The position numbers and the translations under genes are program-made. From Adenophora triphylla var. japonica (lineage: Eukaryota; Streptophyta; Magnoliopsida; Asterales; Campanulaceae), in contig JAFEMH010000982.1 in NCBI GenBank assembly GCA_022495995.1, positions 186,001 through 250,000 on the forward strand: a DNA stretch of 64,000 nucleotides. Reading direction: 5' to 3'. The notes beneath the pieces are model-generated. The model worked only from the letters and a program-made list of their open reading frames with translations, had not been told where the DNA came from and did no database searches. Positions 56,925 to 64,000 of this stretch are shown in pieces (positions within the stretch are counted from its first letter, which is position 1; each line of letters opens with the position of its first letter).

Positions 56925-58453
56925 CTAGGAGGTCATTCCGCGCCATCTCGCGCTTGTCCCCTCGCCATTCTTTCCTTTCTTCCCTCGTCCCCGCGAGTCT
57001 TCTTTCGCTCCACGTGAACCAACTCTCGCGTCTCTCGCCCGAGATCCGGGGGTCCTCCCCGTAGAGTCAAACAATCCAAGAGCTCTCGTGGCTTCACTCG
57101 CCCGTGCTTCGGCTCGGATCTCCTCCCCGCGAGCCCGCAAAAGAGGACCTCTCCCCGTCGCCGGTCAACTCTAGTCTCGTAGTCAAACAAAGTGTCTCCC
57201 GTCACATCCAAAGGGTCGACTGTGCTTCGAACTCCTAAGGCAATAGCTACTACGGCAACCGGTCCTGCATCGCTACACGCCGCTCTCCAAGACCACTTGG
57301 GATCGCCCAACACGCCGCTCATACCAAAGCCGTATACCGAGTCGTCAACACGACACTCTCCCGACGTCTAAGGAGTACCACAGAGGGAAAGCGGAATACT
57401 TCCATACCCTCGTAAAATACAAGAAGGCACCCGAAGCCGCCATACAAAGCAGGAACTACCTCCGCAGAGCAAGGTCATCCCACCCCCAACAAAGGCTCCC
57501 GCTTCATCCCAAACCGCCGAGAAACAAGCGACGGAATATAGAAGGAGGACCAAGACAAACCCTGAACTCGACAACGTAGGACCCTTCCCGCAAGATCCTC
57601 CCCGGTCTCAATCCTCCAAGCCGGAACCCACCAAATGATTTGATGCGTACCAAGCCGTGCCATCCATCTCTCCCAAAGCGGATCGATCCATATCCAACAC
57701 AAGAGGTCGCCGAGCAAATGACCACGGGCTAAACGACGCTGAGCCTCGGGCATGGCTCCGAAGTCTCTCTCGCAGCCCACAAGGTGAGCAAAGCGGGCTT
57801 CCCCTCTCATAAAACCGATCCCCGCCGCTGACGGCCGATACCATGAAGAGTCTCCCCAAAGACCAACGGGACAATATCCTCTCCAAACTCCGCAGCGTCT
57901 CTACCACATCTAGCAAAGCCCCATCACAAATGCCAAGTGGAGCCGACTCAGAAAAGCGTCGCCATCACGCACAAGGCAAATACATCCCAAGAGACGTCAC
58001 TCATCATCAACCATGAACCGCTCCGGCAGCCTCGTAAATGTCGATATGACCCGAATCAAGGATCATGCCCCGCACTTCTTCCAACGAAGTACGAAGAAAG
58101 CCGCAAGCTTCACGCGCACCGCAGACCACCAATCAAAGGAAGCGAGATGGTCTCCACCTCCTGGCCCCTCCATCAAAGCCCGAAAATCCTCAAAAGTGGG
58201 CACTAGTTCATTGTAAGAGAAGCAATACACATGCCTCCTAACATCCTGTAACTTCGCGGCAGCCCGCAACAAATCCCAATCAGAACCAACTCCTTAAAAG
58301 ACCAAATCGAGCAAAGACGAAACCTTACCTCGAAAGCTCCGTCTCTCGATGCCTCATACGGCGCCGCATCCACGTTTTCAACCGCTCAAGGAAGTGTGCT
58401 TGCCTCTCCCGCGAAAGCCTCGGCAAAATTCTAGGGACGTACGAAGAATCCAT
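56925..58453 (-). pseudogene. Antisense extra gene, plant-mobile-domain-like, frameshifted
   Basis: On the strand opposite to gag-pol, a gene seems to start at ATG 58453 (MDSSYVPRILPRLSRERQ, with HFLERLKTWMRRR and RETELSR). It continues in pieces: HVYCFSYNELVPTFEDFRAL (about 58200), a middle part, then HQIIWWVPAWRIETGEDL and GLSWSSFYIPSLVSRRFGMK (about 57510-57640), and a tail to about 56930. The order (rCFTF-x-PTxEEY-like block, then W.VPWW, then GLxxxFYxPxLVxRQFG-like block) matches plant mobile domain (PMD) proteins as I recall them. Antisense extra ORFs are known in plant Tat-lineage retroelements. Multiple one-base indels interrupt it. Function in the element is unknown. Confidence 0.6.
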
Positions 58454-58539
58454 GGCAAAAATGGAGGTTCCTAGAGAAAATGGGGAAGAAAGCTCGAAAA
58501 TGGCCGCAAATGGGGAAATGAGGAAGAACTGCAGACACC

Positions 58540-58640
58540 GGAAAGCATTTATGACCTTCCCAAAGCAAGGTTGGTCCGTACGACCTCTTTGCATGCTAAG
58601 TATGTCCGTACGGACCTCCTTGCAAACAACCCATTTCCCC
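58540..58640 (-). promoter_or_regulatory. Promoter-like region of the antisense PMD gene with paired palindromes
   Basis: On the minus strand, two palindromes (58603-58616, TGTCCGTACGGACC; and 58573-58585, one G missing) are followed by GGTCATAAATGC (58556-58545), a TATA-like box 17 bp further on, about 90 bp before the ATG at 58453. The same palindrome sits before the LTR TATA box. Confidence 0.5.
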
Positions 58641-58799
58641 AAAGAAACAAGACATAACAACCACCGTCCTCGCAAACCTTGCTCCAAACCGCCCAAACAC
58701 CGGCCAAAGCCATTCCCGCAAACAAACACTACCCACAAACACACTCTCACCACGTGGCATGCACAAAATAAAAATAATAATAGCAACAATTTCTAGGAC

Positions 58800-59199
58800 A
58801 ATTCCTGAATCACAAAAATGACATTACATCTTAAAATAAAATACCGTTTGCCGTGCAAATACAAGTGTTTTATTACAGTACCCATAAATGTCTGTTGCTA
58901 AACAAAAAAAAAAAAGAGGGATATGAAAAGAGGGAAAGCAAATGAATACTAATCGGACTCAAAGATCATCATCATCCTCGCCGAGGTCCTCCAAAGAAAA
59001 GTCGGGCATCCCAAATAACTCGCCCGTCACATCCTCGTCGTCCGAATACCGAGCACCCGCCGGAGGCTCCCACGAAAAGTACTCGAAGGATCAAATCCGC
59101 GAAAGGATCAAAGAAAGAAGGCTCGAGGAACCTCACCCCGCGCGCCATGCGGAGGCATGAACCGATAAAAGGGCCGCTCCTCGAAGGCCCCGCAGCCTC
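58800..59199. other. Spacer between the two antisense regions
   Basis: The A/T-rich part 58780-58940 is followed by GC-rich sequence. The minus strand of 58972-59200 may still encode the basic or acidic end of the second antisense region. Nothing further is recognised. Confidence 0.35.
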
Positions 59200-61775
59200 C
59201 CGAAGACGCCCCGCATCCATGCTATGCCGCCTCAAAGGTCCCTCCCGCTGCGGCTCCGCCGCCTAGGCGAGGAACGTCTACGTAATGCCTCGAAGGCATA
59301 GGCTCGTACGCCGGCACGCGTCGCGAAGACCGGCAAGATATCTTCGAATCCATCTTCTTCGCAAACGACCTCATCGCCACGTAACGGCGAGTCAACATAT
59401 CATAAGCTCTCCCCTGACTCCGCACCAACAAGCAGCCAAGGAAACGCTCAAGAATACAGCTTATACTCAACAACAAAAAGAGAAAAATACGTAAAAGATG
59501 CCAAGATGGAAAAGAGTCAAGACACTCACCGATCTATCTGGTCCACTTCAGATGCAGCAGAGCTCAAGCTCCGGAACGGGGCATGCATACACCTCCTCCT
59601 CGATCCGTCCCCCGACATACGTGAAATCCGGTCCCGCATCGGAACCTCTCGGGAGCTCGCGCGCGCCTCTCTCTCCCGCGCGCACTCGCGGCGTCCTCGC
59701 CTTCCTCCTCACGAAGGCCCCGTACTCCTCTCCATACAAAATGAACTCCTCGGCCCCGACACCGCCAAGGTACCTCTCGAAATCGAGCACGTCCATGTCC
59801 CGGAATCAAGCATCCCAAAGGGAGGGTCCCTGAGCCACGGGAAGCACACCGGGCCATGCCGCGTAAGACCCGCCTCCTGCATACATGACATCACAAGTCA
59901 AGCCCCGCAAAGCATCTTCCGCCGCGCCGTCACTCCTGAGCCCTCAAACTCATCCCCTCATACCGAGCCCACGGAACAAAACGAACCCCTCCGGGCTACC
60001 CCGCTCCAGACGCTTCCCGCACATCCCCGTAGGCGATGGTGAGCTTCCCCGCCGGGTCCTCCTCTTCCTTGCCGTACGAGCCTGCACTCAAAGATAGCAG
60101 TGGTACGCAAAGAATGCCCCGGATCTCTATCCCACGGGAAGCACCGGAAAACCTCATAAGAACCACACTCCGTGACAAAAACAGAGAAGGCTCAAGCAAA
60201 AGAAAACGGAGAAAAGACAAGTTGCTAAATCAAAAACAAAGAATAAACTCATACCTCCAAAGCAAAGTCAAAACAGCCAACGAATCAAGCACACCCCGCT
60301 AAACCGGTCCAAGGAGAAGTAGAGCTCACCAAGCCTCGCCGCCCCAAGCAATGTCATCACTTATCCAGTCAATCAAGCTCTCCAACAGAGCAAAGGGAGC
60401 CGCGGTCGCGTGGTTCGAGAACAAAGTCTCTGACAAAGCCGCATACCACAAAAAGGAGCGCGCCACCGCTCCGCTGTCACCCGGCCGGTACTCCGGATGT
60501 AGGCCCCAATGCCGGACGTGATCCTTCGCCTCCACATCGCTATACAAGATGCCCTGTGCCCTCGCGAGGACGAGGCTCAAAGCCCAGCAGCCTCGGTCAA
60601 CACCACATCGTAGATCATATCTTCCACCGCACCGGCCCTCCTTTCAAGGAAAGCCCGGTAATCGCAAAGAAAATCGGCTTGCGTCACCGTCACCTCTCCC
60701 CACTCGTATGGAAGGTGTGGGTGGTATCCCACCGCACTCGTAAAGGCCAAGGAAGACGCTCTTGTTCTTCCTCGTATCGTAAACTCCGCCAGTGTTCTCG
60801 ACGAACACCCCCAGTGCCAAGCGTAGACCAGCCTCCTAGGACTCGGCCTACCGTCCACGTAAATATCGTGCATCCGCCGCCACAGCCAACAATGCCTCGA
60901 GCGACCCCCGAGTCTTCATCCTCTTGGCCTTCCCGCCATAAGCCCCGCATCCCGCAGTAAACACAAAGAAAGGTACGTCAATCACAAGCATTTAATATAA
61001 AACAAAGGCACATATAACCCGTCACAAAACACGGCACACATTGCACATATTTTTCACATATATCCCGTCACAAAACACGGCACACATTGCACATATTTTT
61101 CACATATAACCCGTCACAAAAACACGGCACATATTGCACATATTTTCCCCACAAAGTCCGTCACCCAAAAACATGGCACACACGGCACGACACATATGCA
61201 TAACACATTTTTCAAAAAATCCGTCCCTACACGGCACACACTTTCAGACAAAACCCGTCACAAAACACGGCACATGTCACATTTTTTCACAAAAATTGTC
61301 ACTACACGACAAACTTTTCTCATAATGTACATACATAAATAGCATACGGTACAAAACACCAAAGCATGCATTTCATTAGAGAGGCACTTTATTTTCACAA
61401 ATAAAAGCTAATCTACACATTTCTGCACAAAATACACATACCCACAATTTTTACATGTCCATTTTCAACAATTCATCAAGAATTTCACAAAAAGGCATAA
61501 AATAATAACAAAAAATTCAAAAATGCAAAAAACTAAAACCTAGTTCTAGCATTCAAAAATTCGAGCAGGGAATCAAAACGGAACGGATTTCTTACCTCCC
61601 CGACGTTCATAGAGCGACGATTGTGCACCTCCGGATTCGGATACAAAACATCCGGGTTCTTCGAAGATGGAACGAACGAAATCCAATTCCTTTGAGCTCC
61701 ATCCGTTGCTCGACCACCTCGATCAAGGCTGACGACGACTCCTTCGAGATCCTTCCGCCATGGCAAGCAATTCAA
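59200..61775 (-). pseudogene. Second antisense coding region, unrecognised product, frameshifted
   Basis: Minus-strand coding-like pieces run from ATG 61760 (MAEGSRRSRRQP) through, after a repeat-filled gap at 60965-61530, AYGGKAKRMKTRGSLEALL (about 60890-60950), YAWHWGC and YEWGEVTVTQADFLCDYRAF (about 60640-60820), SLIDWISDDIAWGGEAW (60326-60380), LDFERYLGGVGAEEF (about 59750) and YVAMRSFAKKMDSKIS (about 59350-59400). GC-rich codon use and long open minus-strand frames point to a real but decayed gene. The gap may be an intron. I do not recognise the family; a link to the neighbouring PMD-like gene is possible but unproven. Confidence 0.4.
61010..61320. repeat. Tandem array, ~45-50-bp unit, about 6 copies
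   Basis: Units contain CCCGTCACAAAACACGGCAC and ATTGCACATATTTTTCACAT. Copies become shorter and more diverged toward 61320. The array lies in the gap of the second antisense region. Confidence 0.85.
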
Positions 61776-61864
61776 GCGAAAAATGGGGGATTTTGGTTAA
61801 CAATGGAGGTTTTTTCCTCTCTCTCTCTCGCCTGGTTCACGAACTGAGGAAGAAGAAGTGGGGG

Positions 61865-61960
61865 AGCCTCGGCATTTAAACCTGGTCAAAACTGGGAATC
61901 AGAAACCAAAGTGGTCCGTACGGACCTCTTTGCAACTGTTGGTCCGTACGGACCTCTTTG
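61865..61960 (-). promoter_or_regulatory. Promoter-like region of the second antisense gene with paired palindromes
   Basis: On the minus strand two perfect GGTCCGTACGGACC palindromes (61954-61941 and 61926-61913) are followed by GGTTTAAATGCC (61882-61871), TATA-like. A GAGAGAGAGAGAGG leader then precedes ATG 61760. The arrangement copies that of the LTR and of the first antisense gene. Confidence 0.5.
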
Positions 61961-62044
61961 CAAGGGGTGGCCAAATTACTTTCCCGCCCTTATAATCTTT
62001 GCCCCCGGCCGTCCTAAGGCCTTTTCCAAAGAAATCCAAGTGCA

Positions 62045-62600
62045 GTAATGGTCCCTAACCCTTCAATTCAACCACCGGCCATCAACGTAAGACCGGTCCT
62101 CGCCACTTCAACGGCAATTCAACCACCGCCATCAACGTAAGACCGGTCCTCGCCCACTTCAACGGCAATTCAACCACCGGCCATCAACGTAAGACCGGTC
62201 CTCGCCCACTTCAACGGCAATTCAACCACCGGCCATCAACGTAAGACCGGTACTCGCCCACTCCAACGGCAAATCAATCCCTCGGCTATCAACGTAAGAC
62301 CGGTCCTCGCCCACCTAACGGCAATTCAATCCCGGCCATCAACGTAAGACCGGTCCTCGCCACTTCAACGGCAATTCAACCACGGCCGTCGCAGTAAGCA
62401 CCGGTCTCGCCCACTTCAACGGCAAATCAATCCCCGGCCATCAACGTAAGACCGGTCCTCGCCCACTCCAACGGCAATTCAATCCCCGGCCATCAACGTA
62501 AGACCGGTCTCGCCACTTCAACGGCAATTCAACCACCGGCCATCAACGTAAGACCGGTCCTCGCCACTTCAACGGCAATTCAACCACCGCCCGCTCAACG
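62045..62600. repeat. Minisatellite A, ~49-bp unit, about 11 copies
   Basis: Units read CCGGCCATCAACGTAAGACC, GGTCCTCGCCCACTTCAACG and GCAATTCAACCA. Many copies differ only by loss of one base from GG or CC pairs (CCGCCATC, GTCTCGCC). It lies in the 3' non-coding part of the Ty3/Gypsy element, comparable with the array at 60-450, with which it shares the AACGGCA and ACGTAAG words. Confidence 0.9.
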
Positions 62601-63000
62601 GAAATTCGAGAAGGAGCCAACACCTCGCCACTTTAATCCCAAGGCACGAGATGCGCTCCAAAACGCCCGACGGCCATTCAAGAAGGAGCCAACACCTCAA
62701 AGACGAATCCCAAGGCACGAGACGCTCCAAAACGCCCGACGGCCATTCAAGAAGGAGCCAACACCTCCCAGCCCGAATCTCAAGGCACGAGACGCCTCCA
62801 AAACGCCCGACGACAATTCAAGAAGGAGCCAACACCTCCCAAAGACGAATCCCAAGGCACAAGACGCTCCAAACGCTCAACGGCAATTCAACCAACGCCC
62901 GCTCAACGGCAATTCAAGAAGGAGCCAACACCTCCCAAAGACGAATATCAAGGCACAAGACGCCTCCAAACGCTCAACGACAATCTCAACCACCGGCTCC
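62600..63000. repeat. Minisatellite B, ~65-70-bp unit, about 5 copies
   Basis: Units contain AAGAAGGAGCCAACACCTCC, CAAAGACGAATCCCAAGGCA and CGAGACGCTCCAAAACGCCC. One unit has gained an extra CAACGGCAATTCAACC word from array A. Confidence 0.85.
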
Positions 63001-63439
63001 TCAAAAGAGGTCCGAAGTCATCTTCCCAATGTAAAAGGGCCCCTACAAGGTCACGCATCCCCAACAATTCAAGCACCTAGCCGATGTAAGCCCGAATCTC
63101 GCCCACTTCAACGGCAACGCAAGCACCGCCATCAAAGTAAGCCCGAGCTCCTCCCCAACAAGTCGAAGGGAAGTCATACAAGATCGCATATCCTCAAAGA
63201 CCGCCATCATCCTTGCCCACTCAACGGCAAAACAAGCACAAGAAGGAGCCAACACCTCCGAGTACAAGTCCCAAGGCACGGCGCTCCAAAATGCCAAATG
63301 GTGAAGCAATCACCGGCCGTCATCCTCGCCCACTTCAACGGCAACGCAAGCACCGGCAGCCATCGTAAGTCCAACCTTCTACTCAACATGCAAAACACAA
63401 AGGCATCTACGCCCGCTATCAAAGCACAAGGCAGCCCAT

Positions 63440-63830
63440 GCCTCCACAATCGCGGCTAGAAGACGATTCAAAGTCCTCGCGCATTACATCAACTGCGGCT
63501 AGAAGACGATTCAAAGTCCTCGCGCATTACATCAATCGCGGCTAGAAGACGATTCAAAGTCCTCGCGCATTACATCAATCGCGGCTAGAAGACGATTCAA
63601 AGTCCTCGCGCAATACATCAAACTGCGGCTAGAAGACGATTCAAAGTCCTCGCGCATAACACCAACTGCGGCTAGAAGACGATTCAAAGTCCTCCAGCGT
63701 AGCACCAACCGCCGCCAAAAGACGATTCAAAGTCCTCCAGCGTGGCACCAACCGCCGCCAGAAGACGATTCAAAGTCCTCCACGTGGCACCAACCGCAAC
63801 CGAAGACGATTCAAGTCCTCATAAGCTATC
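63440..63830. repeat. Minisatellite C, ~42-bp unit, about 9 copies
   Basis: Units read GCGGCTAGAAGACGATTCAA, AGTCCTCGCGCATTACATCA. The last four copies change to CCGCCAGAAGACG and CCAGCGTGGCACCAAC, showing a gradient of divergence along the array. Confidence 0.9.
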
Positions 63831-63879
63831 TTCGGCCCTAAGGCCTTAAACCACCCGATTAGGAAAATCATAAAATTTC

Positions 63880-64000
63880 CATCTCCAGACACCACCACGT
63901 CCTCACAATTGACCTCGGCGGTCACCACATCCCAGACACCACCACGCCCTTACCACCGACCTCGGCGGTCACACAACACTTCAGTGGCACCACCACGCCC
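63880..64000. repeat. Start of minisatellite D, ~57-bp unit
   Basis: CAGACACCACCACG plus GACCTCGGCGGTCAC is repeated twice and continues beyond the window end. Confidence 0.7.

Larger units (their letters stand above)
48467..64000 (+). mobile_element. Very large Tat/Ogre-like Ty3/Gypsy retroelement, 3' end outside the window
   Basis: It comprises a 5' LTR, long leader, gag, DNGS-type protease, integrase, a post-integrase GAACGTAGG motif, antisense gene regions and long minisatellites, all in one arrangement. No RT/RNase H is seen. The 3' LTR was not reached, so the element is longer than 15.5 kb. Codon frames are broken throughout, so it would depend on other copies. Confidence 0.7.

Noticed and set aside
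56238..57017. A 259-codon forward frame with lysine/serine-rich sequence
   Set aside because: It is produced by repeated A runs and GAGCTCGAAAGCAAGG units, has no recognisable domain, and overlaps an equally open frame; the real coding signal lies on the other strand further downstream.
62045..63830. Regular arrays considered as a CRISPR array or a satellite centromere
   Set aside because: Units are head-to-tail without unique spacers, and four different short arrays follow each other inside a retroelement 3' region.

Overview
The window is nuclear DNA of a flowering plant, most likely a eudicot. It holds two intact intron-containing housekeeping genes in a sea of plant transposons. Spliced genes with GT-AG introns, Ty1/Copia and Ty3/Gypsy retroelements primed by plant tRNAs, and many Stowaway-type MITEs with CTCCCTCCGTCC ends support this. 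I cannot name the species.

Layout. 1-2.8 kb: the 3' non-coding part and LTR of a Tat/Ogre-like Ty3/Gypsy element, then another LTR-like, repeat-rich stretch to about 5.2 kb. 6.6-9.0 kb (minus strand): a complete five-exon Rho GDP-dissociation inhibitor (RhoGDI) gene of 243 aa. 9.5-11.9 kb: a dense nested cluster of MITEs. 11.9-13.56 kb: CACTA-type subterminal repeats and a 5'-truncated RTE-type LINE. 13.56-18.8 kb: a 3'-truncated Sirevirus-like Copia element (minus), followed by a second decayed Copia pol fragment (19.7-22.2 kb) and a solo Copia LTR with a perfect 5-bp target duplication (22.2-23.3 kb). 25.1-28.4 kb: an almost intact hAT element with perfect 16-bp terminal repeats and 8-bp target duplication, carrying one nonsense codon. 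28.8-33.9 kb (plus): a complete eight-exon EMC3 gene of 246 aa, with two MITEs in its introns. 34.6 kb: a small cysteine-rich ORF just behind a MITE. 36.6-41.5 kb: a gene fragment resembling the C-terminus of plant PQT3/RBBP6-type ubiquitin ligases, split by a very young full-length Copia element (LTRs 219/220 identical, GGCGC target duplication). 43.7-47.5 kb: a decayed PIF/Harbinger element with transposase and Myb/SANT-like partner gene. 47.6 kb: a CACTA terminus. 48.5-64 kb: a very large Tat/Ogre-like Ty3/Gypsy element running off the window end, with broken gag, protease and integrase, no reverse transcriptase that I can find, two antisense gene regions (one plant-mobile-domain-like), and long minisatellite arrays.

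How it fits together: only the RhoGDI and EMC3 genes look like functional host genes. RhoGDI extracts and sequesters prenylated ROP GTPases in the cytosol; EMC3 is a core membrane subunit of the ER membrane protein insertase. The rest is nested mobile DNA whose insertion order can partly be read from target duplications.

The most unusual signal is in the large Ty3/Gypsy element. The same palindrome, GGTCCGTACGGACC, sits just upstream of the TATA box in the sense LTR (four copies) and, in pairs, upstream of TATA-like boxes of both antisense regions. Two other LTR-like sequences in the window carry different GC-rich motifs, repeated in the same way, upstream of their TATA boxes. Coding frames in the 50-64 kb region carry many one-base indels while the two host genes are clean, so decay or consensus errors in repeats must be kept in mind.
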